In this document: positions 28,292 through 38,710 of the stretch, in pieces
How the letters are laid out: each line of letters begins with the position of its first letter
How positions within the stretch are numbered: the first letter of the stretch is position 1
Assembly: GCF_007992175.1 (NCBI RefSeq)
Contig: NZ_BJZT01000011.1
Location: 38,989-102,988, forward strand
Length of the DNA stretch: 64,000 nucleotides
Direction: 5' to 3'
DNA from: Methylobacterium haplocladii
GTDB lineage: Bacteria; Pseudomonadota; Alphaproteobacteria; Rhizobiales; Beijerinckiaceae
Program-made: the position numbers and the translations under genes
The notes under the pieces: model-generated
Told to the model about the DNA's origin: nothing
Seen by the model: only the letters and a program-made list of their open reading frames with translations
Database searches by the model: none

Positions 28292-29089
28292 TTACAAACC
28301 GAGCACGTCGTCCATGCCGTAGAGGCCCGGCGGCTTGTCGAAAGCCCATTGTGCGGCCTTGAGGGCGCCGCGGGCGAAGATCGCGCGGTCCTCAGCGTGA
28401 TGGCTGAGGGTGATGCGCTCGGAGGGACCGGCGAAGATCACGCTGTGGTCGCCGACGACCGAGCCGCCGCGGAGCGTCGCGAAGCCGATGTCGCCGGGTC
28501 GTCGCGCGCCGGTATGGCCGTCGCGGGTCGAGACGCGGGTGTCGGCGAGCGCCACCGCGCGACCCTCGGCGGCGGCCTCGCCGAGCAGCAGGGCGGTGCC
28601 GGAGGGCGCGTCGACCTTCATGCGGTGGTGCATCTCCAGCACCTCGATGTCGAACTCCTCGCCGAGGGCGGCGGCGACCTTGCGCACCAGGCTCGCGACG
28701 AGGTTGACCCCGAGCGACATGTTGCCGGACCGGACGATGCGGGCGTGGTAGGAGGCGGCCTTGAGCTTCTCCAGGTCTTCGTCGGACAGCCCGGTGGTGC
28801 CGACCACGTGGACGATGCGGGCCTGGGCGGCGAGTTCGGCGAAGGCCACGGTCGCCTTCGGCACGGTGAAGTCGAGAACGGCGTCGGCCTCGGCGAAGAT
28901 CGGCAGCGGATCGTCGCTGATCTCGACCCCGAGCGGGCTGAGCCCCGCCAGCGTTCCGGCATCGTGGCCGACGACGTGCGAGCCCTCGCGCTCGATGGCG
29001 CCGGAGAGGGTGCAGCCCTCGGCCTCGGCCACCGCGCGGATCAGCATCCGCCCCATGCGCCCCTCGGCGCCCGTCACGACGAGCTTCAT
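28292..29089 (-). CDS. dapB: 4-hydroxy-tetrahydrodipicolinate reductase
   Basis: A 265-residue cytosolic NAD(P)H enzyme of the lysine/diaminopimelate pathway, which supplies peptidoglycan. The nucleotide-binding [15 protein letters not shown] is at the N-terminus. [31 protein letters not shown], the active-site [19 protein letters not shown] and [18 protein letters not shown] all match. Length is typical. gpmA and alkB lie downstream in the same direction, and a palindromic repeat separates it from kup upstream. Confidence 0.96.
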   Translation of the reverse strand: MKLVVTGAEGRMGRMLIRAVAEAEGCTLSGAIEREGSHVVGHDAGTLAGLSPLGVEISDDPLPIFAEADAVLDFTVPKATVAFAELAAQARIVHVVGTTGLSDEDLEKLKAASYHARIVRSGNMSLGVNLVASLVRKVAAALGEEFDIEVLEMHHRMKVDAPSGTALLLGEAAAEGRAVALADTRVSTRDGHTGARRPGDIGFATLRGGSVVGDHSVIFAGPSERITLSHHAEDRAIFARGALKAAQWAFDKPPGLYGMDDVLGL

Positions 29090-29133
29090 GGCAACTCCTG
29101 GCTTGGCAGTGTCAGACCGATGGTAAGCCCAAT

Positions 29134-29256
29134 GCCGTCATTCCGGGCCCGCGCAGCGGAACCCGGAACCCACGACTGGGCACGACGACTTGGCAGACCT
29201 TCGGTATCACGGGTGGGTTCCGGGTTCTCGCCTTCGGCGAGCCCCGGAATGACGGC
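29134..29256. repeat. Nested palindromic repeat (copy A)
   Basis: Outer arms GCCGTCATTCCGGG (29134-29147) and CCCGGAATGACGGC (29243-29256) are perfect. Inner arms AACCCGGAACCCAC (29160-29173) and GTGGGTTCCGGGTT (29213-29226) are also perfect. The 27-nt stretch 29155-29181 is identical to 60601-60627. It lies between dapB and kup. Typical of alphaproteobacterial intergenic palindromes. Confidence 0.85.
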
Positions 29257-29294
29257 TGCGGATGTGAAGCGTGCCGGACGCACCTGACTGGTCC

Positions 29295-31262
29295 CTAGAC
29301 CGTCACCTGCGTCCCGACTTCCACCACGCGGCCGGTCGGGATCTGGAAGAAGTCGGTGGCGTCGTTGGCATTCTTGGCCAGCGTGATGAAGATGCGGTCC
29401 TGCCACAGCGGCATGCCGGAATGGGCGGCCGGCCGGATCGAGCGGCGCGACAGGAAGAACGAGGTCGACATGATGTCGAACTTGAAGCCCTCCTTACGCA
29501 GCAGCGTCAGCGCCTTGGGGATGTTGGGCGTCTCCATGTAGCCGAAGCGCATGACCGCCCGGTGGAAATGCGGACCCACCGGCTCGATGCGCACGCGCTC
29601 CGTGTCGGGGAAGCGCGGCGTGTCGACCGTCTCGATGGTCAGCACGACGTTCTTCTCGTGCACGACCTTGTTGTGCTTCATGTTGTGCAGGAGCGCGGCC
29701 GGCGCGATTTCGGGATCGCTCGTCAGGAACACCGCCGTACCCTTGACGTGCTGATACGACGAACTCTTCTCCAGCATGCCGACGAGTTCGGTCAGGGGCA
29801 CGTCGGTCTTGCGGGTCTTCTTGGTGAGGATCGCGACGCCGCGCACCCAGGTCCACATCGTGATCATCAGGCCGCCGGCGAGCAGCAGCGGCACGTATCC
29901 GCCCTCGTGCAGCTTCATCAGGTTCGAGAGCAGGAACAGCGCCTCGATGACGATGAACGGCATCATGATCGCGGCCGCGATCAGCGGGGACAGCTTCATC
30001 ACCTTCCACAGCACGACGTAGCCCATGGCCGCGGTCAGCAGCATCGTGCCGGTCACGGCGATGCCGTAGGCGGAGGCCAGTGCGGAGGACGAGCGGAATA
30101 CGATCGCCAGGATGATGACGCCGAGGCCGAGCAGCATGTTGATCTGCGGCAGGTAGATCTGGCCGGAATGCGATTCCGAGGTGTGGCGGATCTCCATGCG
30201 CGGCAGCATGCCGAGCTGGATCGCCTGCCGGGACAGCGAGAAGGCGCCGGTGAGCACGGCCTGGCTCGCGGTGACGGTCGCCATGGTGGCGAGCAGCACC
30301 ATCGGGATCAGGGCCCAGTCCGGCACGAGCTGGTAGAACGGATCGGTCGTGTCGGGCTTGGCCAGCACGAGGGCGGTCTGGCCGAGATAATTCATGACGA
30401 GGCAGGGGGCGACGAGGCCGAGCCATGCCACCTGGATCGGCCTGCGCCCGAAATGGCCGAGATCGGCAAACAGCGCCTCGGCGCCGGTGACGGCGAGGAA
30501 GACCGCCCCGAGCGCCACCAGCGCGCCGGTGCCGTGGCCGAGCAGGTAGTGCAGCGCATACCAGGGGTTGAAGGCCCAGAGCACGACCGGGTTCGCCACC
30601 ACGTGCGGCAGGGCCGTCAGCGCCAGCGCCAGGAACCACACCACCATGATCGGGCCGAAGAAGGTCGCGACCCGCGCGGTACCCCGGCTCTGGACCAGGA
30701 AGAGCCCGACGATGATCACCACGGTGATCGGCAGCACGAACTGCTCGAAGGCCGGGGTGACGAGCTTGAGGCCCTCCACCGCGGACAGGACCGAGATCGC
30801 CGGCGTGATCACCGAGTCGCCGTAGAACAGCGAGGCGCCGAGCAGACCGAGCATGAACACGACGGTCGAGCCGCCGAGGGCGTGGCGGGCCTGCGCCATC
30901 AGCGAGAGGATGCCGCCCTCGCCCTTGTTGTCCATGCGCAGCAGGATGATCACGTACTTGACCGTGACGATCAGCAGCAGCGCCCAGATGATCAGCGAGG
31001 TGGTGCCGAGCACCTCGTCCTCGAGCAGGATGCCGTCCGCCCGCGCGGGAGCAAGGGCCTCGCGAAACGCGTAGAGCGGGCTCGTGCCGATATCGCCGTA
31101 GACGACGCCGACGGAGCCGATCGCGAGCGACCAGAACCCGGTCTTGGCATGGCCGTGAGCGGCTTCGTCGGAGGCGTCGACGGAACCGGCCGAGGCGGCG
31201 ACGGGGCCGCCCTCGCCTGGAGCTGGGCCGGCGGACATGCTCGGCGTGACGGGTTGGGTCAT
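29295..31262 (-). CDS. kup: Low-affinity potassium transport protein (Kup/Trk-D family)
   Basis: A 655-residue inner-membrane K+/H+ symporter. A charged and Ala-rich N-terminal 40 residues precede [20 protein letters not shown], the family signature. [21 protein letters not shown] is the second. About 12 hydrophobic spans follow through residue 450 (for example [20 protein letters not shown] and [16 protein letters not shown]), then a cytosolic C-terminal domain ending [15 protein letters not shown]. Length fits the family. It stands between ispG and dapB, in the same direction as both. Confidence 0.96.
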   Translation of the reverse strand: MTQPVTPSMSAGPAPGEGGPVAASAGSVDASDEAAHGHAKTGFWSLAIGSVGVVYGDIGTSPLYAFREALAPARADGILLEDEVLGTTSLIIWALLLIVTVKYVIILLRMDNKGEGGILSLMAQARHALGGSTVVFMLGLLGASLFYGDSVITPAISVLSAVEGLKLVTPAFEQFVLPITVVIIVGLFLVQSRGTARVATFFGPIMVVWFLALALTALPHVVANPVVLWAFNPWYALHYLLGHGTGALVALGAVFLAVTGAEALFADLGHFGRRPIQVAWLGLVAPCLVMNYLGQTALVLAKPDTTDPFYQLVPDWALIPMVLLATMATVTASQAVLTGAFSLSRQAIQLGMLPRMEIRHTSESHSGQIYLPQINMLLGLGVIILAIVFRSSSALASAYGIAVTGTMLLTAAMGYVVLWKVMKLSPLIAAAIMMPFIVIEALFLLSNLMKLHEGGYVPLLLAGGLMITMWTWVRGVAILTKKTRKTDVPLTELVGMLEKSSSYQHVKGTAVFLTSDPEIAPAALLHNMKHNKVVHEKNVVLTIETVDTPRFPDTERVRIEPVGPHFHRAVMRFGYMETPNIPKALTLLRKEGFKFDIMSTSFFLSRRSIRPAAHSGMPLWQDRIFITLAKNANDATDFFQIPTGRVVEVGTQVTV

Positions 31263-31373
31263 GGAATCCGGTCGGTGCTCAGGCGTCTGACCGCGGAATC
31301 TGCCGGATCGGCATGACGGATACGCGTCGGAAGGCGTCGGGTAGAAATCATGGGATCGGCCGGGGCCGATCCG

Positions 31374-32717
<1,344 letters not shown>

Positions 32718-33114
32718 CTGGGACCTTGGCTCGGAAACGCGGCCGCTTCGTCAGCCGCCTCGGGCAGCCGATCGGTTTGCCATCCTATCCGATGACGCGA
32801 GCGCCCGCGACCCGATTAGCTGTGACCGGCCGAAGCGGCCGTCAACCGTACGCGGCGCATGGGTGCGACGACACCGCCGGAACACCGGCATTCGGGGCGC
32901 TTCATGTCCCATCCCACGCGCGATGTCGAGCGGTGGAAGGCGGCGGCTACCGCAACGCGGCAAGATCCTGGGGGACGGGTCCCGCGATCGGCTTTCAATG
33001 AGGTGCGCCGGCGGGCTGCCATGCGTGGTGTCGTTTTGAACCGCCGGCCGCCATTCCCACTTATTGCCTCGCAGCATGACTGATCGCGTTGCAACATCCC
33101 GTCGCGAGGTTCGC
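32718..33114. other. 397-bp divergent gap between ispG and the patatin gene
   Basis: Several short ORFs overlap each other on both strands, none with a ribosome site or family-like sequence. The ispG promoter should be at the left. No RNA gene or strong palindrome is seen. Confidence 0.4.
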
Positions 33115-34254
33115 ATGGATTACGCCGGCACGACGTCCGACACGACGCCACCCTACACCGTCGTTCCCGAGGGAGCAGAGCGGGGAACGGAGCAGCCGAG
33201 GCCGGCCGACGGCAAGGGGCGCATCCTGGCCGGGCCGCGGGCTGAGAAGACCGTGGCGTTGGCTCTCCAGGGCGGCGGCGCGCACGGTGCCTTCACCTGG
33301 GGCGTGCTCGACGCGCTGATCGAGGACGGACGTCTCGCCTTCGACGCGGTGACGGGAGCGAGCGCCGGCGCCATGAACGCGGTCGTCCTCGTCGACGGCT
33401 GGCTCGCCGGCGGTCCCGATGGTGCCCGCGCGGCCCTCGAGACCTTCTGGCACAATGCCAGCCTAGACGGCGGTATGATGCCGTCGCAGCGCCGCATGGT
33501 CAGCGGGCTGTTCGGCATATTGCAGGACAACCCCGTCTTCGATTTCTGGATGAAGGCGTTCGCGCCGAGCCCCTACGTCTCGAATCCGATGAACTACAAT
33601 CCGCTGCGCAAGGCTCTGGAGAAAACCGTCGATTTCGAGCGCCTGCGCGCTGCCGACACCGCCCAGGTCTACGTCTCCGCGACGAACGTCTGGACCGGCA
33701 AACTCACACTGTTCGAGCGCGATGGGCTCACGCCCGACCATTTGATGGCCTCGGCCTGCCTGCCCACCGTGTTCCAGGCGGTGGAGATCGACGGCGTGCC
33801 CTATTGGGATGGCGGCTATCTCGGCAATCCGGCCCTCTATCCGCTGCACCAGGACGATGCCGACGGGGCGCGCACCCGCGACATCCTGATCGTGCAGATC
33901 AACCCGGTCGAGCGCCGCGAGACCCCGCGGACGCGCGACGCGATCGAGAACCGGCTGAACGAAATCACCTTCAACGCCAACCTGATGCGGGAACTGCGCG
34001 CCATCGACGTGATGCACCGGCTTCTCGCCGAGGGAGCGCCGGGCGGCGAGAAGGACAACCGCGTCTTCGTCCACCGCATCGACGGCACCGAGGCCCTCAA
34101 CGATTACGACGCCTCCTCCCGTCTCGACGCCCGCTGGAAGGGCTTGAAGCGCCTGCGCGACAGAGGCCGCGAGGCGGCGCAGCATTGGCTGGCCGAGCGC
34201 TTCGACAGCGTCGGACGGGAATGCTCACTCGATTTGAAGAGTGCCTATCAGTAA
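33115..34254 (+). CDS. Patatin-like phospholipase
   Basis: About 379 residues. The Ser-Asp dyad enzyme motifs are intact: the oxyanion loop ALQGGGAHGAFTWGVLDAL, the nucleophile elbow AVTGASAGAMNAVVL (GxSxG) and the catalytic Asp in YWDGGYLGNPALYPL (DGG). It probably hydrolyses acyl lipids in the cytosol or at the membrane. I chose the ATG at 33115 (MDYAGTTSD) because GAGG lies 5 nt upstream. An ATG at 33076 and a TTG at 33064 are in frame. The N-terminal 45 residues are Pro/Thr-rich. A hairpin follows the stop. Confidence 0.88.
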   Translation: MDYAGTTSDTTPPYTVVPEGAERGTEQPRPADGKGRILAGPRAEKTVALALQGGGAHGAFTWGVLDALIEDGRLAFDAVTGASAGAMNAVVLVDGWLAGGPDGARAALETFWHNASLDGGMMPSQRRMVSGLFGILQDNPVFDFWMKAFAPSPYVSNPMNYNPLRKALEKTVDFERLRAADTAQVYVSATNVWTGKLTLFERDGLTPDHLMASACLPTVFQAVEIDGVPYWDGGYLGNPALYPLHQDDADGARTRDILIVQINPVERRETPRTRDAIENRLNEITFNANLMRELRAIDVMHRLLAEGAPGGEKDNRVFVHRIDGTEALNDYDASSRLDARWKGLKRLRDRGREAAQHWLAERFDSVGRECSLDLKSAYQ

Positions 34255-34255
34255 A

Positions 34256-34275
34256 CGGCTCAGGCACTTGAGCCG
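34256..34275 (+). terminator. Stem-loop after the patatin gene
   Basis: CGGCTCA (34256-34262) pairs with TGAGCCG (34269-34275) across a 6-nt loop, immediately after the TAA. It lacks a T run, so it may be a weak or factor-assisted terminator. Confidence 0.5.
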
Positions 34276-34314
34276 GTGCGCGTGTGCCGGCGCACATGAT
34301 CGGAGCCGAGCGGC

Positions 34315-34337
34315 CCGGGCGTGGGATTAACGCCCGG
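34315..34337. promoter_or_regulatory. 8-bp perfect inverted repeat before the ECF sigma gene
   Basis: CCGGGCGT (34315-34322), loop GGGATTA, ACGCCCGG (34330-34337), ending 20 bp before the sigma factor ATG. It could be an operator or an RNA hairpin covering the start region. No SD is visible for the gene. Confidence 0.5.
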
Positions 34338-34357
34338 CACCGGTACGTTGACCCATT

Positions 34358-35026
34358 ATGATTTCCGACAGATCGCGCTCGAAGCGACCCGACATCGTCG
34401 ACCTGCTGCCGCCGCTTAGGCGGTATGCGCGGTCGCTCACGCGCGATTCGCTGAAGGCGGACGATCTCGTTCACGACACGCTGGTGCGGGCGCTCGAAGC
34501 GAAGGGCTCGCTGCGCGCCAACACCAACCTGCGCACTTGGATGATGACGGTGCTGCACAACGTCTTCATCGACGAGCAGCGCCGCAAACGCGTCGAGGCC
34601 CGCCATGCCGACGTGTTGGTGCAACTGAGCGACGACGTCGCCCTGCCGGCCCAGGAGGGCCAGGTACGGCTCTCGCAGATCCGCAAGGCCTTCGAGACCC
34701 TGCCGGAGGAGCAGCGCGCGGCGCTCCACCTCGTGACCCTGGAAGGCATGGCCTATGCCGACGCGGCCGCCGTGCTCGGCATCCCGATCGGCACGCTGAT
34801 GTCGCGGCTCGGACGCGGACGCGCCGCCCTGCGGGCCTTCGAGGACACCGAGCCGACCCGCGGGCGGGACACCGTCAACGATGCGAGGCGCCCCAACGGC
34901 CCTCCTGAGCGCGGGCGTCCGCAGCTGCGCCTCGTTGCGAGCGACGGACGCCCAGGGTCGGCGGATGACGACGCGATCGAATTGGACGATCGGACGTCTC
35001 ACAGGCAGGCCGTCGGCGAGGCGTGA
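34358..35026 (+). CDS. ECF (group 4) RNA polymerase sigma factor
   Basis: 222 residues with the two ECF domains. Region 2: LRRYARSLTRDSLKADDLVHDTLVRAL and NLRTWMMTVLHNVFIDEQRRKR. Region 4: LPEEQRAALHLVTLEGMAYADAAAVLGIPIGTLMSRLGRGRAAL. A C-terminal tail of about 55 residues, charged and without structure, exceeds the usual ECF length. The gene for a membrane anti-sigma factor follows 61 bp downstream, so the pair should act as a unit responding to an envelope signal. The region 4 helix is typical of RpoE-like regulators. The ECF subgroup is not determined. Confidence 0.9.
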   Translation: MISDRSRSKRPDIVDLLPPLRRYARSLTRDSLKADDLVHDTLVRALEAKGSLRANTNLRTWMMTVLHNVFIDEQRRKRVEARHADVLVQLSDDVALPAQEGQVRLSQIRKAFETLPEEQRAALHLVTLEGMAYADAAAVLGIPIGTLMSRLGRGRAALRAFEDTEPTRGRDTVNDARRPNGPPERGRPQLRLVASDGRPGSADDDAIELDDRTSHRQAVGEA

Positions 35027-35087
35027 GCCCGACGACATGGATGTTATGACGCGTGGGACGGAGTGATCCGGAAAGGCAGGTGGCGTG

Positions 35088-35846
35088 ATGATCGACCCGA
35101 TCACGGAAAACGATCTCGCGGCGTACGTCGACGGCGAGCTGAATGCGATCCGGCGTCTCGACGTCGAAGCCCACCTCGCGCGGCATCCCGAGGATGCGGC
35201 GCGGGTGATGGCCGACATGCGCGACCGCGATGCCCTGCGCGAAATCTTCGCGAACGTGACGAGCCCCGGGCCGGATCGCCTGCGCACCACGGCCCGCCGT
35301 CTCGATCGCTCGATGGCCTGGCAGCGGGTGGGCGCACGCATGCGCCGTGCCGCCGCGATCGTCGTGCTGGTCGGAGCCGGCTGGCTCGCCCATACCGAGA
35401 TCGGCACCTTCGGCGTGCCGGACACCTACGCCTCGACCATCGAGCCTTCCCTCGTGGAGGAGGCGCAGCAGGCCCGCCGGGCCGTGGCGATCCGCGCCAA
35501 GACCCATTCGCAGCGCGCCGTCTCCACCTACGATCGGGCGGACCTCGAAGAGGCGACAGGACTCGCGCTGCCGGACCTTCCGAACGGCTGGAGCGTCCGC
35601 GACGTCCAGGTCTTTCCGGCACGGCATGGATTGGGGGTCGAGGTCGCGATCGATGCGGGGCCGCTCGGCGACCTGTCGCTCTTCGCCACGCGCAAGGCCG
35701 AGAGCAAGGGCGGCACCGACACGCTGACGCGCTCGACCGATGGCGCCACCGCCTACTGGCGCGCCGGCCAGACCGCCTACGCCCTTAGCGGAAGCGGCGA
35801 AGGTGTGGATCTGACCACCGCCGCCGTTAAGCTCGCCGCCAAGTAG
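35088..35846 (+). CDS. Membrane anti-sigma factor
   Basis: 252 residues. The N-terminal 60 residues (DLAAYVDGELNAIRRLDVEAHLARHPEDA) match the cytosolic anti-sigma domain but without the His-Cys-Cys zinc motif. One membrane span lies at about residues 87-105 (AAAIVVLVGAGWLAH), and the C-terminal 150 residues would be periplasmic. ATG 35088 is used, with a GTG one codon earlier. It probably sequesters the preceding ECF sigma factor at the membrane. A decayed TonB-dependent receptor follows, reminiscent of FecI/FecR/FecA layouts, though this protein is not FecR-like. Confidence 0.85.
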   Translation: MIDPITENDLAAYVDGELNAIRRLDVEAHLARHPEDAARVMADMRDRDALREIFANVTSPGPDRLRTTARRLDRSMAWQRVGARMRRAAAIVVLVGAGWLAHTEIGTFGVPDTYASTIEPSLVEEAQQARRAVAIRAKTHSQRAVSTYDRADLEEATGLALPDLPNGWSVRDVQVFPARHGLGVEVAIDAGPLGDLSLFATRKAESKGGTDTLTRSTDGATAYWRAGQTAYALSGSGEGVDLTTAAVKLAAK

Positions 35847-35932
35847 CGAGGGAGTCGGCCGTCAGGCGGGCTCAGACCGACGCTGCTGCCTGTCGCAGCG
35901 GTGTTCACCGTGAATGTTCACTCGGTGGCGGG

Positions 35933-36361
35933 GTGCGCGAGCTCTCGGATCGGCGCCCGACGGCATTCTTCGGAGTCGCCCATCTCGAGACGATGGTGAC
36001 GAAGAATCAGACGAACCCGGCGCTGATCGAGAACCGCCTGCCTAGCGCCCCCAACAATGCCGTGTCGTTGTTTGCCGACTACGCCTTCCCGCTGGTCTCG
36101 CCCTTCGGCGCTTTCCGGGCCGGAGCGGGCGTCCGCTACGTCGGGCAGCGCACCCACGCCACGAACGTCGACGAGATCCCGTCCTACGTCCTCGTCGAGG
36201 CCTCGCTGAGCTACGACCTCGCTCAGCTCGACCGGGTCTGAAAGGGCGCGGTACTCTCGGTGAACGCCACCAATCTGTTCGACGAAAGCTGCTTCAACGC
36301 CGGCTACGTCTTCGAAGGCTTCCGCCGCAGCGCGTTCGGCACGCTGACCTACCGCTGGTAA
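35933..36361 (+). pseudogene. Remnant of a TonB-dependent siderophore receptor (C-terminal end)
   Basis: One frame reads about 100 residues that fit the last strands of a FhuA/FoxA-type barrel: NNAVSLFADYAFP, GAGVRYVGQRTHATNVDEIPSYVLVEASLSYDL. A TGA at 36239-36241 interrupts it, and the same frame continues as LSVNATNLFDESCF and ends FGTLTYRW plus TAA, the exact C-terminal signature of these receptors. The plug and most of the barrel are missing, and there is no plausible start or signal peptide. It is non-functional. It suggests loss of an outer membrane iron receptor next to the ECF/anti-sigma pair. Confidence 0.85.
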
Positions 36362-36511
36362 GCCACATCGTCCGACACCCCGAAAACCCCGCCTCATGGT
36401 GGGATTTTCTTCGTTTTGCGGTGCATTCCGGCGATGGTCGCCGGTGCTCTATTCCCCGCCGGTCACGCCTGCCGTATGGCACGAGACCCCGGCAGGACCT
36501 GAGCGTGCGCC

Positions 36512-37948
36512 TTGGAAGAAGCCCTCTATCGATGGCTCGCAGCGACCGCATCCGTTCGCACGGACGTGCTCGCCCTGATCGGCGTGGGCTTCTCGCTGGC
36601 CGTGAGCATGCACGTGCTGCTGCGCAAGCGCGTGGTCGGCGCCGCGATCGGCTGGATCGGGCTCGCCTGGCTGGCGCCGGTCTTCGGCAGCGCCTTGTAC
36701 CTGACCTTCGGCATCAACCGGGTCGAGCGGCGGGCGCGCAAGCTCAAGCGCAAACCCTCCCAGCAGATCGACGAGACGCCGCAAGCGACCGCCGCCGTGC
36801 CGGAGGCCTACGCGGCGCTCGACCGGGCCGTGCGTGCCGTCACCGGCCTGCCGACGGTGGCCGGCACCGCGATCGCGGTGTTCCGCAACGGCGACGAGGC
36901 TTATCCGGCGATGCTGGCGGCGATCGGGAGCGCGCGCCAGAGCGTCGCCCTGTCGAGCTACATCTTTCGCGATGACAAGATCGGCCGAGAGTTCATCGCG
37001 GCGCTCACCGCGGCCAAGGCCCGTGGTGCCGAGGTCCGGGTCATCGTCGACGGTATCGGCAGCGGCTATTTCTTTCCCGCCGCCTGGCGACACCTGACCC
37101 GCGCCGGGGTGACGGCCGGGTTGTTCATGCACTCGGCATTGCCCTGGCGGATGCCGTTCCTGAACCTGCGCACCCACAAGAAGGTGCTCATCGTCGACGG
37201 CAGCGTCGCCTTCACCGGCGGCGTCAATATCTCCGACGGCAACCGGCTCGCGACCGGGCCGAGCTTTCCGATCCGCGACACGCATTTCCGGATCGAAGGT
37301 CCGGTGGTCGAGCAGCTCGCCCAGGCCTTCGCCACCGATTGGGCCTTCGTCTCGGGCGAGGAGCTGGAGGGCGAGCTTTGGCTGCCGCCGCTGACGCCGG
37401 TCGGCGATCTCACCGCCCGTGTCGTTACCTCGGGGCCGGATGCGGACATCGAGAAGATCGCAACCGTCATTCTGCAGGCAATTGCCTGCGCCCGCACCTC
37501 GATCCGTCTGACGACGCCGTACTTCCTGCCGAACGAACTCATCACCAGTGCGCTCGGCCTCGCCGCCGCGCGCGGGATCGCCGTCGACGTGGTCATCCCC
37601 CGGCGCAGCGACCACCGCTTCGTCGATTTCGCGACGCGGGCGCATGTCGGGCCGCTGCTCGAATCCGGTGTGCGGATCTGGCTCGACGAGCCGCCCTTCG
37701 ATCACTCCAAGGCGCTGGTGATCGACCGGGAATGGAGTTTCGTCGGCAGCGCGAACTGGGATTCGCGCAGCTTCCGGCTGAATTTCGAGCTGAACGTCGA
37801 AGTCTACGATACGGGCCTCGCCGAGCGCCTTGACGACTTCATCCAGGCGAAACGGGAACGCCGACTGACCCAGGCCGATCTCGACGCTCGCGGATTGCCC
37901 GTCCGCCTTCGCGACGCAGCCGTGCGACTGCTGCTGCCATATCTCTGA
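36512..37948 (+). CDS. cls: Cardiolipin synthase (phospholipase D family)
   Basis: A 478-residue inner-membrane enzyme that joins two phosphatidylglycerols to make cardiolipin. Two N-terminal membrane spans (about residues 17-35 and 40-60, e.g. VVGAAIGWIGLAWLAPVFGS) precede two HKD motifs: LRTHKKVLIVDGSVAFTGG and FDHSKALVIDREWSFVGSA. NWDSRSFRLNFELNVEVYD and the YIFRDDKIGREF segment are typical of bacterial ClsA. The start is a TTG at 36512 and no ATG is available before the first span. The 3' end overlaps the convergent EEP gene by 110 bp. Confidence 0.9.
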   Translation: MEEALYRWLAATASVRTDVLALIGVGFSLAVSMHVLLRKRVVGAAIGWIGLAWLAPVFGSALYLTFGINRVERRARKLKRKPSQQIDETPQATAAVPEAYAALDRAVRAVTGLPTVAGTAIAVFRNGDEAYPAMLAAIGSARQSVALSSYIFRDDKIGREFIAALTAAKARGAEVRVIVDGIGSGYFFPAAWRHLTRAGVTAGLFMHSALPWRMPFLNLRTHKKVLIVDGSVAFTGGVNISDGNRLATGPSFPIRDTHFRIEGPVVEQLAQAFATDWAFVSGEELEGELWLPPLTPVGDLTARVVTSGPDADIEKIATVILQAIACARTSIRLTTPYFLPNELITSALGLAAARGIAVDVVIPRRSDHRFVDFATRAHVGPLLESGVRIWLDEPPFDHSKALVIDREWSFVGSANWDSRSFRLNFELNVEVYDTGLAERLDDFIQAKRERRLTQADLDARGLPVRLRDAAVRLLLPYL

Positions 37949-38639
37949 TGCGCCGCCGCTGCGGCGCATCCTCCGTCGCCGGGGCGAGGTGCACCACGAT
38001 CGGGCGATGATCCGACAATCCGCGCGGCAGCACCGAACGCGCGTGGCAGACGAGGCCGCGCACGAGACAACGGTCGAGGCGCAACGGCGCGACGCCGACC
38101 ATGGAATGCGTCGGCCGCCGGGGACCGACGTCGCGGAACCCCGGCAGCAGGGCCGGTCCGACGATGTTGTAATCGCCGAGCACCGCGGCGCGGGCCGGCA
38201 GGTGCTGCTCGATGCGGCGAAGCTGCCGACGGTTGAGCATCTGCCCATGCGAGAGATGGACGTTGGCGACGCCGAACGCGCCGAGGTCGAGGACCTGGCA
38301 GACCCGGTCGACGATGATTCCGGAGGGAAGCGTCACCACTGCGGGCGGGGTCTCCCACGGCTCGCGGCTCCAGATCGCAGGTCCGTGGATCCGCCCCGGC
38401 AACGGAGCCCGCGCAAACACGCCGCCGATGCGATCGACGATCGCCGCGATGCCCTCCGTCGCCTCCTGCATCAGCACGAGGTCGGGCTGCTCGCGCTCCA
38501 CCAGCGCGACGAGACAGTCCACCGCCGCCCCAGTCCGGCGCAGCAGGTTCCAGCTCACGATTTTCCTGGCGCCTGCAGGAATGGCAATCCCGGCCTCACG
38601 ATGGCGGCCAGCGGAGATGTCGCGGAGGCGTCGAATCAT
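37839..38639 (-). CDS. Endonuclease/exonuclease/phosphatase (EEP) family protein
   Basis: 266 residues. The EEP fold is marked by KIVSWNLLRRTG (first metal site), DLVLMQEATEGI (Glu ligand), NVHLSHGQMLNRRQ, VLGDYNIVGPALLPG (DxN) and GLSDHRPIVVHLA (catalytic DH). No signal peptide is seen, so it is likely cytosolic, with DNA or a phosphoester as substrate. The function is not narrower than that. The last 37 residues are encoded within the convergent cardiolipin synthase gene. The start ATG 38639 has only a weak ribosome site. Not part of a recognisable operon. Confidence 0.8.
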   Translation of the reverse strand: MIRRLRDISAGRHREAGIAIPAGARKIVSWNLLRRTGAAVDCLVALVEREQPDLVLMQEATEGIAAIVDRIGGVFARAPLPGRIHGPAIWSREPWETPPAVVTLPSGIIVDRVCQVLDLGAFGVANVHLSHGQMLNRRQLRRIEQHLPARAAVLGDYNIVGPALLPGFRDVGPRRPTHSMVGVAPLRLDRCLVRGLVCHARSVLPRGLSDHRPIVVHLAPATEDAPQRRRIRDMAAAVARLRREGGRAIRERRDRPGSVGVPVSPG

Positions 38640-38710
38640 GCGCGCAGGTTTCGTTCGCCGGTGGCTTTAGAATGGCAGCGCAGCGGTGCATCCGTCACAA
38701 TGACGTGTGC

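Noticed and set aside
29271..31316. 681-residue plus-strand ORF opposite kup
   Set aside because: His/Gln/Arg/Asp-rich composition typical of an antisense frame; kup on the other strand is unmistakable.
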